From the NCBI GenBank assembly GCA_964468405.1, contig CAYXTC010000007.1, forward strand, positions 1 to 21,271: DNA of 21,271 bases. The letters run 5' to 3'. Made by a program: the position numbers and the translations under genes. The DNA is from CAYXTC01 sp964468405 (GTDB lineage Bacteria > Patescibacteriota > Minisyncoccia > Minisyncoccales > GWA2-38-27). Of this stretch, positions 7,181 to 15,822 are shown piece by piece. The notes under the pieces were generated by a model. It saw nothing but the letters and a program-made list of their open reading frames with translations, had not been told where the DNA came from and made no database searches. Positions within the stretch are counted from its first letter, which is position 1. The number at the start of each line of letters is the position of its first letter.

Positions 7181-7187
7181 AAATATC

Positions 7188-7688
7188 ATGAAAATAGGCA
7201 TAATCTCGGACACTCACGACAATCTGCCAAAATTCAAGAAAGTGATTGATTATTTAGAGAAAGAGGGCATCTCTTTTATTATCCACTGCGGAGACATTGC
7301 CAATCCTGATACCCTAGAGAAGGCTTTGGAAAACTTTTCTGGCAAGTGCAGGGCGGTTTTAGGGAATGCCGACAATATATATCAGTATGACCTGGAAGAT
7401 TACCAAAGTCCTCCCAAGATAGAGGTTTTTGAAAGGAAAGGGGAGGTAGAATTGAGTAATAAGAAGATGGCTTTTACCCATTATCCCTGGGTGGCTAAAA
7501 AACTGGCAAAGAGCGGAGAGTATGATATTGTTTTCTACGGGCATACCCACAGGCCCTGGCAGAAAAAAATAGGGGAGTGCCAGGCTGTGAATCCCGGAAA
7601 TGTTGCCGGCATTATTTTCAGGCCCTCTTTTGCTATTTACGATATAGAGGAAGAAAAGTTAGAACTTAAGTTTTTAGATAAAATATGA
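7188..7688 (+). CDS. YfcE/MJ0936-type metallophosphoesterase
   Basis: Calcineurin-like phosphoesterase of the small YfcE/MJ0936 family, dinuclear-metal phosphodiesterases with unclear natural substrates. 166 residues from ATG 7188. The metal and active-site motifs are complete: DTHDN (D8, H10), HCGDI (D36), GNAD (N60), THYP (H98) and GHTH (H119, H121), followed by NPGN. The start at 7188 is preferred over an in-frame ATG at 7161. The family begins directly with MKIGIISDTH, and the 7161 codon lies upstream of the -10 box. The stop overlaps the next gene's start (ATGA), suggesting translational coupling with the membrane protein that follows. Confidence 0.93.
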   Translation: MKIGIISDTHDNLPKFKKVIDYLEKEGISFIIHCGDIANPDTLEKALENFSGKCRAVLGNADNIYQYDLEDYQSPPKIEVFERKGEVELSNKKMAFTHYPWVAKKLAKSGEYDIVFYGHTHRPWQKKIGECQAVNPGNVAGIIFRPSFAIYDIEEEKLELKFLDKI

Positions 7689-8329
7689 TTTTTTCTCCTG
7701 TCGGATGCTTAATCCTAATCCTTTTTATAATGGCCCTGCCTGTTCTTTTGGCTTTGGGCTATTTTCATGTGATAACTCTGGGCTTTGAGAAACTTGGCTT
7801 AGACCCCTCTCTGACCATTATTGTTTTTTTGTCCATGCTGGTGGGCTCTCTCTTTAATATTCCTATTGGCAGGAAAAAGATAGTTTATACCCAAAGCCCA
7901 AGTTTTTTTGGGTTTTTTAAGAAGCCTCAGGCCAGAGCCGCAGGACTGGTTATTAATGTCGGGGGAGCCATTATTCCGACAATTATTTCTATCTATTTCC
8001 TTTTAAGAATACCTCTTGCTCCAACATTAATAGCCACGGGCCTAATGATCTTAGTCTGTAAGTATCTTTCACGAGTAGTGCCCGGTAAAGGAATAATTAT
8101 ACCTGCTCTGATACCGCCCTTGTTTGCTGTTTTCTTTGCTTTCTTTTTGGCCCCGGGCTTTACCGCCCCCTGTGCTTTTGTCTCCGGTGTCTTGGGAACC
8201 CTGATAGGGGGAGACCTTCTTAATTTGAGAAAAGCCATGAAACAAAGCGCAGGACTGGTCTCTATAGGAGGGGCTGGTGTTTTTGACGGCATTTTTTTGG
8301 TGGGGATAATCTCAGCCCTTTTCAGTTAA
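7685..8329 (+). CDS. DUF1614-like integral membrane protein
   Basis: 214 residues with about six to seven hydrophobic segments. The motifs LVINVGGAIIPT, PALIPPLFAVFFA, GVLGTLIGGDLLNL and VSIGGAGVFDGIFL match what I know of the DUF1614 membrane family, which has no assigned function. The first helix begins at the N-terminus without a cleaved signal. It overlaps the phosphoesterase stop by four bases (ATGA), so the two are probably co-expressed; any functional link is unknown. The stop at 8327-8329 precedes secD by 41 bp. Confidence 0.8.
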   Translation: MIFSPVGCLILILFIMALPVLLALGYFHVITLGFEKLGLDPSLTIIVFLSMLVGSLFNIPIGRKKIVYTQSPSFFGFFKKPQARAAGLVINVGGAIIPTIISIYFLLRIPLAPTLIATGLMILVCKYLSRVVPGKGIIIPALIPPLFAVFFAFFLAPGFTAPCAFVSGVLGTLIGGDLLNLRKAMKQSAGLVSIGGAGVFDGIFLVGIISALFS

Positions 8330-8370
8330 AGACTTTTATGTTATGCTATATCTATTAAATTCAGACAGCA

Positions 8371-9765
8371 ATGAATAAAAAAAGAACCAAAACTGCTTTA
8401 GTTATAATATTCGCCTTAGCCTTGTTGGCTGGTTTTTTTGATTATCCCAAAGCATTTAATTCTGGCGTAGATTTTCTAAATGAAAAGATTGGATTTCGCT
8501 TTCCCTATTTCTGGGAAAAACCTTTTAGTTTGGGGCTTGATCTTCAGGGAGGAACCCACTTGGTCTACGAAGCCGACCTTTCTAATAAAGAGAAAGAGGA
8601 TTATGGTTCTGCCATGAAGGGTTTGAGGGATATTATAGAGAGGAGAGTCAACCTGTTTGGTGCCAGGGAGCCTGTGGTTCAGACAGAAGAGACGGCAGGC
8701 CACCACCGGTTAGTGGTAGAGATGCCCGGTATCAAGGATCCGGCAGAAGCCATCAAAGCCATAGGCCAGACGCCCTTTTTGGAATTTAAAGAGCCCAGAG
8801 AAGAGCCAGAGACAAATGAGATTTTGAGCATTCAGGAGAAAATAAGAGAAAAGGGCCAAGAGGGCATGAAAGAGGTGGAGAACTGGGAAAAAGGATTGCA
8901 GGATCCGTATTTTAAAAGCACAGACCTGACCGGCCAGTATTTAAAAGGAGCGGAAGTGGGATTCGGGCAGACTGCCCAGACTCCGATGATACTTCTTAGT
9001 TTTAATAAAGAGGGGGCTGAATTATTTGAAAAACTCACAAAGAGGAATATAGGAAAACCTCTTGCTATTTACATAGACGGCAGTATGATTTCCTCTCCGG
9101 TTGTCCAGGATACAATATCCGGAGGAGAAGCCCAGATTACAGGCGACTTTACCGTGCAAGAAGCCCAAGAGCTGGCTAGAAACCTGAATGCCGGCGCCTT
9201 GCCCGTTCCCATTAATCTTATCTCCCAGCAGTCGGTAGGGCCTACCTTGGGCTCTGTCTCCCTGCAAGAGAGCCTGGCAGCCGGGGTTTTGGGATTTTTA
9301 GCGATAATACTGTTTATGATAATCTTTTACAGGCTGCCAGGTTTGATTTCTGGCGTCTCTTTGATTGTATATGTGGCCTTAGCTCTAAGTTTGTTTAAAC
9401 TGATCCCCATTACCCTTACCTTAGCCGGCATAGGAGGATTTATTCTTTCTATCGGGATGGCAGTGGATGCTAATGTCCTGATTTTTTCCAGACTAAGAGA
9501 AGAGGTGAAAGAGGGCAAAGAGCTTCCCGTTGCTGTTATAGAAGGATTCAGAAGGAGCTGGCCCTCTATCAGAGACGGGAATCTTACCACCTTAATAGTG
9601 GCCCTGATTCTTTTCGGTTTTGGAACCAGCTTTATCAAAGGATTTGCTCTTACTTTAAGTATAGGTATTTTATTAAGTATTATTACTGCTGTTTTTGTAA
9701 GCAGGGGATTGCTGGTAATTTTGGCAGACACCCGGCTTAAAAACATTAAGTGGATTTGGAAGTAA
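8371..9765 (+). CDS. secD: Protein translocase subunit SecD
   Basis: Membrane component of SecDF, which uses the proton-motive force to help release translocated proteins on the outer face of the membrane. 464 residues: one N-terminal membrane helix, the P1 region starting with LGLDLQGGTHLVYEA (near residue 53) and VNLFGAREPVVQTE, a shortish periplasmic domain including the FTVQEAQELARNLNAGALPVP segment, then five C-terminal helices. The conserved motifs QQSVGPTLGS, GMAVDANVLIFSRLREE and NLTTLIVALILFGFG are present. The upstream 41-bp gap holds a possible extended -10 (TG, then TATATC at 8347-8352). There is no SD. secF follows after two bases. Confidence 0.97.
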   Translation: MNKKRTKTALVIIFALALLAGFFDYPKAFNSGVDFLNEKIGFRFPYFWEKPFSLGLDLQGGTHLVYEADLSNKEKEDYGSAMKGLRDIIERRVNLFGAREPVVQTEETAGHHRLVVEMPGIKDPAEAIKAIGQTPFLEFKEPREEPETNEILSIQEKIREKGQEGMKEVENWEKGLQDPYFKSTDLTGQYLKGAEVGFGQTAQTPMILLSFNKEGAELFEKLTKRNIGKPLAIYIDGSMISSPVVQDTISGGEAQITGDFTVQEAQELARNLNAGALPVPINLISQQSVGPTLGSVSLQESLAAGVLGFLAIILFMIIFYRLPGLISGVSLIVYVALALSLFKLIPITLTLAGIGGFILSIGMAVDANVLIFSRLREEVKEGKELPVAVIEGFRRSWPSIRDGNLTTLIVALILFGFGTSFIKGFALTLSIGILLSIITAVFVSRGLLVILADTRLKNIKWIWK

Positions 9766-9767
9766 CT

Positions 9768-10655
9768 ATGTTTAACCTTACCCGCTATAGAAAAATATAT
9801 TTTATCTTTTCAGGATTGCTGATAATAACAGCCATTAGTTTTTTGATCGTCTTTGGGCTGAAACTGGGAATTGATTTTACAGGAGGCAGCATCTTAGAGG
9901 TTGCCTATCAGGACCGAAGGCCGGAAAACCAAGAGATAAGGCAGAGGCTTGAGGGATTGGATATCGGAGCAGTCCAGGTACAGCCTACCGGAGAAAAAGG
10001 AGTTATTCTCAGAATGAAGGACATTACAGAAGAAACCCACCAGAAAGTATTGGATAATCTTGAGAAAGAGGAAGGATCTATAGAGGAAATGAGGTTTGAT
10101 CTTATAGGCCCCACTATTGGCAGAGAATTAAAGAGCAAAACCAAAGTAGTCACCATAGTGGTGCTTCTTTCCATAGTAACCTATATCGCTTTGGCCTTCC
10201 GAAAGGTGCAAAGACCTTTAAAGTCTTGGCAGTACGGCATAGCCAGCTTAATAGCCCTTTTCCACGATACCCTGATTCCCTTGGGTGTGTTTGCCTTTTT
10301 GGGAAGGTTTTACGGGGTGGAAATTACTATTCCGGTGATAACAGCCCTTCTTGCCGTTTTGGGATACTCTATAAACAACACAGTGGTGGTTTTTGACAGG
10401 ATCAGAGAGAACCTCTTTAAGGGAGGGGAGTCCTATGAAGAGATTGTGAACAGGAGTCTAAAGCAGACTCTGAGCCGCCAGATTAACACTTCTTTGACTA
10501 CCCTTTTTGTGGTGACCGCTATATTCTTTTTCGGAGGAGAAACTCTGAAATACTTTTCTTTAACCCTAATAGTAGGGATTATCGCCGGAACCTATTCTTC
10601 CATATTTTTAGCCGGGCCTTTTCTTGTTTCTTGGCTGAGAAGGAGAAGGGGTTGA
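9768..10655 (+). CDS. secF: Protein translocase subunit SecF
   Basis: Partner of SecD in the SecDF membrane complex. About 296 residues: first helix, P4 region starting GLKLGIDFTGGSILEV, then five helices containing the conserved NNTVVVFDRIREN and the loop with RQINTSLTTLFVV. Start chosen at ATG 9768, two bases after the secD stop and preceded by GGAAG. An in-frame GTG at 9750 would add six residues overlapping secD and is less natural. The TGA stop (10653-10655) lies within a TTGACA box that begins the next promoter. Confidence 0.96.
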   Translation: MFNLTRYRKIYFIFSGLLIITAISFLIVFGLKLGIDFTGGSILEVAYQDRRPENQEIRQRLEGLDIGAVQVQPTGEKGVILRMKDITEETHQKVLDNLEKEEGSIEEMRFDLIGPTIGRELKSKTKVVTIVVLLSIVTYIALAFRKVQRPLKSWQYGIASLIALFHDTLIPLGVFAFLGRFYGVEITIPVITALLAVLGYSINNTVVVFDRIRENLFKGGESYEEIVNRSLKQTLSRQINTSLTTLFVVTAIFFFGGETLKYFSLTLIVGIIAGTYSSIFLAGPFLVSWLRRRRG

Positions 10656-10680
10656 CAATAATATTTAAAAATGGTTAAAT
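10652..10680 (+). promoter_or_regulatory. Promoter of the sigma4/HARE gene
   Basis: TTGACA (10652-10657, overlapping the secF stop), 17-bp spacer, TTAAAT (10675-10680) with TG at 10672-10673. The predicted start is near 10687, giving a leader of about 13 bases without an SD sequence. Confidence 0.65.
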
Positions 10681-10699
10681 AGAATAACTACAAAAAAAC

Positions 10700-11713
10700 A
10701 TGAAGTACAACTATTCCAATATCTGCTCTAATTTATTAAAAGGATTGCCTCAAAGAACAGTTAATGTAATTGAGAGGCGCTTTGGTTTGAAAAACGGCAA
10801 AGAAACCCTAGAGGGAATCGGGCAAGACATAGGGATTACAAGGGAAAGGGTAAGGCAGATCGAAAGTTGCGGTCTTTCTATAATAAAAGAGAGAACTAAA
10901 AACTACCAAGACTTATTTGAATACTTTAAAGATAACCTTGAGAGATTCGGCGGCATTAAAAAAGAAGACGCCCTCCTTGGTTATCTGGCAGGAGAAAAAG
11001 ACAGAGGAAGAGTTTCTCTGCTTTTGGCTTTGTCTGATGACATAGAAAGGATCCCAGAAAAGGATGATTTTTATGTCTGCTGGGCTAAAAAGGACAACGC
11101 TTTGAATAAGGCGAAAAAAGCAGTAAATCTTGCCTCAAAGCAGTTAAGAAAAGAGAAAAGAACCCTTTCTTTGGATGAGATTTATGATTATAATAAAGAA
11201 AGCGGAGTTTTTCCCACTAAACAGGCTCTGGAGTCTTATCTCGAAGTTACCAAAAAAATAGGAAAGAATCACGAAGACAGATTTGGATTAAGCAACTGGC
11301 TTGAAGTAAATCCCAGAGGCATAAAAGACAAGGCCTATTTAGTGATTAAAAAGCAGGAAAAGCCCTTGCACTTTACCAAAGTGGCAGAATATATCGAGAA
11401 ACTGCCTCTTTCTTCCAATCCTCGCCCTGTTCACACAGCAACCGTTCACAATGAATTAATTAAAGATTCTAGATTTGTGTTGGTGGGGAGAGGGCTCTAC
11501 GCTCTGAAAGAGTGGGGGTATGAACCCGGAGTTATTAAAGATATTATCTATAAAGTTTTGAAGAACTCCAGCAAGCCTCTTTCCAGAGAAGAGATAGCGA
11601 AGAGGGTTTCAGAGCAGAGAATTGTTAAAGAAAATACTGTCTTTTTGAATCTTCAGAACAAGGATTGCTTTACTAAAGACTCTAAGGGAAGATATTTAAT
11701 CCAGGAGTCTTAA
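10700..11713 (+). CDS. Sigma-region-4-like / HARE-HTH DNA-binding protein
   Basis: 337 residues, probably a transcription-associated DNA-binding protein. The N-terminus carries a sigma-70 region 4-type helix-turn-helix: ERRFGLKNGKETLEGIG, then ITRERVRQIE (to residue 55), the motif that in sigma factors reads the -35 box. No regions 1-3 are present, so it is not a complete sigma factor. The middle (~70-205) is charged and helical. Residues ~212-275 look like a HARE-HTH winged helix, with PLHFTKVAEYIEK and RFVLVGRGLYALKEWGY, as in the RNA polymerase delta subunit; a second winged-helix-like unit (PLSREEIAKRV) follows to the end. It is transcribed from its own promoter directly after secF. Whether it binds RNA polymerase or DNA alone is inference. 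Confidence 0.82.
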   Translation: MKYNYSNICSNLLKGLPQRTVNVIERRFGLKNGKETLEGIGQDIGITRERVRQIESCGLSIIKERTKNYQDLFEYFKDNLERFGGIKKEDALLGYLAGEKDRGRVSLLLALSDDIERIPEKDDFYVCWAKKDNALNKAKKAVNLASKQLRKEKRTLSLDEIYDYNKESGVFPTKQALESYLEVTKKIGKNHEDRFGLSNWLEVNPRGIKDKAYLVIKKQEKPLHFTKVAEYIEKLPLSSNPRPVHTATVHNELIKDSRFVLVGRGLYALKEWGYEPGVIKDIIYKVLKNSSKPLSREEIAKRVSEQRIVKENTVFLNLQNKDCFTKDSKGRYLIQES

Positions 11714-11736
11714 TAAAAACTCTTTAAAAACTTTTA

Positions 11737-13068
11737 ATGTCAGAATTCTTTAGATTTCCACCCGAAATCATAAGTTTATTTAACTATTTAAAACCATTTT
11801 TGGCGCCAGTTTGGCAAATACTAAAATCTTGGTGGTGGCTGCCTTTACCTTTTGTTCTATGGCGGCCTTTTTTATTTGCTTGGAGGTGGTGGAGAGTGAG
11901 CGTCTGGCTTTCCCAGAAGAAGTTTATAGTTTTAGAGATAAAAATTCCAGAAGAAGTCTTAAAGCCCATAAGGGCTATGGAGACAGTTTTAGACGGATTA
12001 AGGCAGATTCTTTATCAGCCCCCTGACTGGTGGGAGACATGGATCGAAGGCCAGACTGACCTTTCATACGGTCTTGAGATAGCCTCGCTGGGCGGGGAGC
12101 CTCACTTTTTTATAAGGGCTCCCGTCGAACTGAGAGACTCTGTGGAGTCAACCATATACTCTCAGTATCCGGAGGCTGAAATTTCAGAAGCGGAGGATTA
12201 TACCAAGACCGTTCCCTCGGATATTCCCAACAAAGAATGGGATTTGTGGGGGGCTGACTACCGGCTTTTAAAGCCCGACCCCTATCCTATTAAAACTTAT
12301 CCTGAATTTGAAACAGAAAGAGAGCCCCTGGAAGAAAAGAGAATTGACCCTGTGGCCGGCCTTCTTGAGGCTATGGGCAGAGTTAAGCCGGGAGAGCAGT
12401 TGTGGATACAGTTTCTGGCTACGCCCCGGACTAATATAGAAATTCCTTTAATAAAAGAAGGGGAGGAGATAAGAGACAAATTAGCAAAAAGAGATAGCAA
12501 GGAAGAGAAAAAAAGGCCTCTTTTGCTGGAAGCGGCAGATATTTTAATCACGGGAAAGGTTGAAGAAGAAAAAGAAGAAGCCCCGGGCCCCATTCCCCCG
12601 GAGATGCATATGACTCCGGGTGAGAGAGATATTGTCCAGGCCATTGAAAAGAAGATTGCCAAGCCCTTTTTCGAGGTGGGAATAAGGTTTATCTATTTAG
12701 GAAGAAGGGATGTCTTTTTTAAAGCAAAGCTTCGTTTGCCTTTTGCTTTTTTTGCCTCTTTCTTTACAGAAAACAGAAATGCTCTTGTTCCGTGGGGTAA
12801 AACTTTGACTAAAATACACAAAAGTTGGTTTCTGCCCATAAATCTTCTTAGGAACAGGCGCGTTTATTTAAGAAAAAGAAGGCTGTTTCGAAACTATGTG
12901 GAGCGGGTAAATGCTCTCTTCCCAAGAGAAGGGGGGACTCATGCTTTGAGCACAGAAGAACTTGCCAGTTTATTCCACTTCCCGGGCAGAGGAGTGGCTC
13001 CTGCCCCCTTTGTTTCTCGTATTGAATCTAAGAAAGGAGAGGCTCCTTCGGGCCTTCCCTCAGAATAA
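11737..13068 (+). CDS. DUF8128-like membrane partner of the TraD-like ATPase
   Basis: 443 residues. Residues ~16-60 are a tryptophan-rich hydrophobic segment (WWWLPLPFVLW and WRWWRVSVW), likely one or two membrane helices. The cytoplasmic part includes FIVLEIKIPEEVLKP, a segment like IRAPVELRDSVES, and a C-terminal signature: LSTEELASLFHFPGR and, at the very end, IESKKGEAPSGLP. Proteins with this ending occur directly before, or fused to, VirD4/TraD-like ATPases in Patescibacteria and some other bacteria and archaea (from memory; I believe the family is DUF8128). It ends five bases before the ATPase gene. Role unknown: possibly the membrane anchor or adaptor of the ATPase. No SD precedes the start. 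Confidence 0.72.
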   Translation: MSEFFRFPPEIISLFNYLKPFLAPVWQILKSWWWLPLPFVLWRPFLFAWRWWRVSVWLSQKKFIVLEIKIPEEVLKPIRAMETVLDGLRQILYQPPDWWETWIEGQTDLSYGLEIASLGGEPHFFIRAPVELRDSVESTIYSQYPEAEISEAEDYTKTVPSDIPNKEWDLWGADYRLLKPDPYPIKTYPEFETEREPLEEKRIDPVAGLLEAMGRVKPGEQLWIQFLATPRTNIEIPLIKEGEEIRDKLAKRDSKEEKKRPLLLEAADILITGKVEEEKEEAPGPIPPEMHMTPGERDIVQAIEKKIAKPFFEVGIRFIYLGRRDVFFKAKLRLPFAFFASFFTENRNALVPWGKTLTKIHKSWFLPINLLRNRRVYLRKRRLFRNYVERVNALFPREGGTHALSTEELASLFHFPGRGVAPAPFVSRIESKKGEAPSGLPSE

Positions 13069-13073
13069 TAATT

Positions 13074-14684
13074 ATGCCCAAGGATATAAACTTATTTGCA
13101 GAAACAACATATAGGAATGTTCACAAAACATTCGGGATAAAAACCGACGACAGGCGCCGGCATGTTTATGCTATAGGGAAAACCGGCATGGGTAAGACTA
13201 GTATGATTCAGAATATGGCTATTCAGGATATTCTGGAAGGAAGAGGAATGGGTTTTGTGGATCCTCACGGAGAGGCGGCGGAAGACTTGTTGAATTTTGT
13301 TCCCTCAAATAGGATTAACGACGTTATCTATTTTAACCCAGCCGATCTTCAATATCCTCTTGCCTTTAATGTAATGGAAAGCGTTGGGGTGGAATACCGC
13401 CACTTGGTAGCGGGCGGATTAATGGGTGTGTTTAAAAAGATCTGGCCCGATGTCTGGTCTGCCCGAATGGAATATATTCTTAATAATACTATTTTAGCTT
13501 TGCTTGAGTACCCGGGAGCCACTCTTTTGGCAGTAAACAGAATGCTTTCTGATGCAGACTTCCGTGAGAAGGTGATAGATAAGGTTACAGACCCCGTTGT
13601 CAGATCATTCTGGGTAAATGAGTTTGCCCGCTATGCCCAAAAATATGAAGTAGAGGCTACTGCCGCTATTCAAAACAAGGTAGGACAGTTTATCTCGGCC
13701 CCCGTAATAAGGAATATTATCGGGCAGTCTACTTCCGCTATAGACATGAGGAAGGTGATGGATGAGAAAAAGATTATAATCATGAACTTGTCCAAAGGGA
13801 GAATCGGAGAGGATAACTCCACTCTTTTGGGAGCCCTCCTGATTACCAAATTGCAGCTTGCTGCAATGTCCCGGGTGGATATACCGGAAGAACGAAGGAA
13901 TGATTTCTATTTATACGTTGACGAATTCCAAAACTTTGCTACAGAGTCCTTCGCCAACATACTTTCTGAAGCCAGAAAATACAGATTAGCCCTGACTTTA
14001 TCTCATCAATATATCGCTCAAATGGATGAAATGGTAAGAGACGCGGTGTTTGGCAATATGGGAACCCTGATTTCTTTCAGGGTAGGGGCAGAAGATGCAG
14101 AGTTTATTGAAAAAGAAATGCTCCCTTATTTCCGCGCCCAGGACCTTGTAAACCTGGGCAAGTATCAGATTTATCTGAAATTAATGATTGATGGTATCGC
14201 CGGCAGGCCCTTTTCCGCCAAGACCCTTCCGCCTTTCTTAAAGCCCGAGGTTTCCAATAAGGATAAGATAATAGAGGTATCCAGGGAGAGATACGGCACC
14301 CCCAGAGAAGAAGTGGAAGAAAAGATAAGCAAGTGGGCAGGTTTTGTAGCCAAGGCTGCCCAAGAAAAAACAAAAGGAGAGCCTGTTCTTTATGACGCCA
14401 AGTGTTCCTCTTGCGGCAAAGATACCAAGGTTCCCTTCCCGCCGGACGGCAAGAGGCCTGTTTACTGCAAAAACTGCCTTAAAAAAGTAAAGTCTGGATC
14501 TGCAGAAGGAGAGGAGAAAATAGGTTCCTTAGAGCAAGCCCTTGAAAAAGGAACCGTTTCTTTTAGTTCCAAAAAGAAAGAAGGAGAGGGATCTAAAGAG
14601 AAAAATAGAAAGAAGGTTGACGAAAAGAGCCTGAAGGATATGATTAAAAAAACTATTTCTGAAGAGAAAGATGAAGAATCTTAA
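13074..14684 (+). CDS. VirD4/TraD/HerA-like ATPase with C-terminal zinc ribbon
   Basis: 536-residue P-loop ATPase of the type IV coupling protein/HerA-FtsK group, which pumps DNA or docks substrates at a membrane channel. Walker A GKTGMGKT (35-42), then VDPHGEAAEDLL; Walker B LYVDEFQNF with D283/E284; the sensor-like ILSEARKYRLALTLSHQ typical of the TraM-recognition/TraD domain. After ~430 comes a zinc ribbon, CSSC (444-447) and YCKNC (ending 468), with VPFPPDGKRPV between, then a charged, probably disordered tail. No membrane helix is present, so anchoring may depend on the preceding DUF8128-like protein. No relaxase, VirB4 or pilin genes are nearby, so conjugation is not supported; DNA uptake, segregation or pilus-linked roles remain possible. 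The 3' end overlaps pgk by 14 bases. Confidence 0.88.
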   Translation: MPKDINLFAETTYRNVHKTFGIKTDDRRRHVYAIGKTGMGKTSMIQNMAIQDILEGRGMGFVDPHGEAAEDLLNFVPSNRINDVIYFNPADLQYPLAFNVMESVGVEYRHLVAGGLMGVFKKIWPDVWSARMEYILNNTILALLEYPGATLLAVNRMLSDADFREKVIDKVTDPVVRSFWVNEFARYAQKYEVEATAAIQNKVGQFISAPVIRNIIGQSTSAIDMRKVMDEKKIIIMNLSKGRIGEDNSTLLGALLITKLQLAAMSRVDIPEERRNDFYLYVDEFQNFATESFANILSEARKYRLALTLSHQYIAQMDEMVRDAVFGNMGTLISFRVGAEDAEFIEKEMLPYFRAQDLVNLGKYQIYLKLMIDGIAGRPFSAKTLPPFLKPEVSNKDKIIEVSRERYGTPREEVEEKISKWAGFVAKAAQEKTKGEPVLYDAKCSSCGKDTKVPFPPDGKRPVYCKNCLKKVKSGSAEGEEKIGSLEQALEKGTVSFSSKKKEGEGSKEKNRKKVDEKSLKDMIKKTISEEKDEES

Positions 14685-15822
14685 AGATGTTGAAGTAAAA
14701 GGGAAAAGGGTTTTAGTAAGGTGCGACTTCAATGTTCCTTTAGGGGAGAAAGGGGACATAAAAGATGACTTTAGAATTACCCAAACTCTTCCTACTATTG
14801 AATATCTGGCTCGTGCGGGTGCTAAGGTTGTTTTAATGAGCCATTTGGGAAAACCTGACGGAAAATTTAATGAATCTTTAAGCCTTCGGCCCCTGGCCCG
14901 CAGAATAGAAGAAAGTTTGGCAGAGCCTGTTAGAATGATAGATATTGAGGAGGATACCCGATCCCTGAAAGAGGGCGAGATAGTAATGCTTGAGAACTTG
15001 AGATTTCACAAAGGGGAAAAAGACAATGATCCAGATTTTGCCCGGAGGCTCTCTAAACTGGCAGATCTTTATGTTAATGACGCTTTTGGTGTTTGCCACA
15101 GAAAACACGCTTCTGTATCAGAGATAACCTCTTATCTTCCCGGCGTGGCCGGTCTTCTTTTGGAAAAAGAGATCAGGGTGCTTTCTAGGGTTATAAGGAA
15201 GCCAGAGCGCCCCTTGGTGGCTATCATCGGAGGCGCCAAGATTTCCAGCAAGAGCATGGTGATCAAAAAGTTTTTAGCAGAGTCAGACCACCTTTTGTTA
15301 GGAGGCAAGGTAGCCAATACTCTTTTGGCGGTCAGAGGTCTTTTAAGGGGTATAGAAGTAAAAGAAGATGTTCAAGAAATAATTGAAGGCTTTGAATTAA
15401 CTTCTCAAAAAGTTCATTATCCGGTTGACGCCGTAGCGGCAAAAGACAATAAGGGAACAAATTCCAGAATCTTATCTCTGGCTTCTATGGAAGAAGGAGA
15501 GACCGTTTACGACATAGGCCCCGATACCATAAATCTCTTTGCGGATATTATCAGAGAAGCCAAGACTGTTATCTGGGCCGGACCCTTGGGGATGGTAGAG
15601 AATCCTCTTTTTGAAAAAGGAACAAAAAAAATAGGCGAAGAAATTATTAATAATAAAGAAGCCCTAAAAGTTGCAGGGGGAGGCGACACCAACTTTGCTT
15701 TATTAAAGTTCGGGTTTAGGGATAAATTTGATCATGTTTCCACAGGAGGGGGGGCCATGCTTTCTTTTCTGGCGGGGGAAGATCTTCCCGGGCTTTTGGC
15801 ATTAGAATATGAAAAAAATTAA
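14671..15822 (+). CDS. pgk: Phosphoglycerate kinase
   Basis: Glycolytic enzyme converting 1,3-bisphosphoglycerate and ADP to 3-phosphoglycerate and ATP. 383 residues, slightly below the usual ~390-400. Substrate-side motifs: VLVRCDFNVPL, MSHLGKPDG, LENLRFHKGE, YVNDAFGVCHRKHAS. Nucleotide-domain motifs: IIGGAKISSK, LLLGGKVANTLL, VIWAGPLGMVENP (A instead of the more usual N after W), VAGGGDTNFALL and VSTGGGAMLSFL. ATG 14671 is the family start (MKNLKDVEVKGKRVLVR) and lies inside the end of the ATPase gene. The pgk 3' end is in turn overlapped by 14 bases by the next gene. No other glycolytic gene is adjacent, so pgk sits alone within a nucleic-acid-processing operon. Confidence 0.97.
   Translation: MKNLKDVEVKGKRVLVRCDFNVPLGEKGDIKDDFRITQTLPTIEYLARAGAKVVLMSHLGKPDGKFNESLSLRPLARRIEESLAEPVRMIDIEEDTRSLKEGEIVMLENLRFHKGEKDNDPDFARRLSKLADLYVNDAFGVCHRKHASVSEITSYLPGVAGLLLEKEIRVLSRVIRKPERPLVAIIGGAKISSKSMVIKKFLAESDHLLLGGKVANTLLAVRGLLRGIEVKEDVQEIIEGFELTSQKVHYPVDAVAAKDNKGTNSRILSLASMEEGETVYDIGPDTINLFADIIREAKTVIWAGPLGMVENPLFEKGTKKIGEEIINNKEALKVAGGGDTNFALLKFGFRDKFDHVSTGGGAMLSFLAGEDLPGLLALEYEKN

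Noticed and set aside
7161..7187. Longer N-terminus for the metallophosphoesterase (ATG at 7161)
   Set aside because: It would add nine hydrophobic residues upstream of the conserved MKIGIISDTH start and would begin upstream of the -10 box at 7175-7180.
9750..9767. Upstream GTG start for secF
   Set aside because: It overlaps the end of secD and adds six residues not typical of SecF; ATG 9768 is directly behind the secD stop.
13074..14684. Evidence for an integrative conjugative element
   Set aside because: Only the coupling-type ATPase and a membrane partner are seen; no relaxase, integrase, VirB4, att repeats or tRNA gene.
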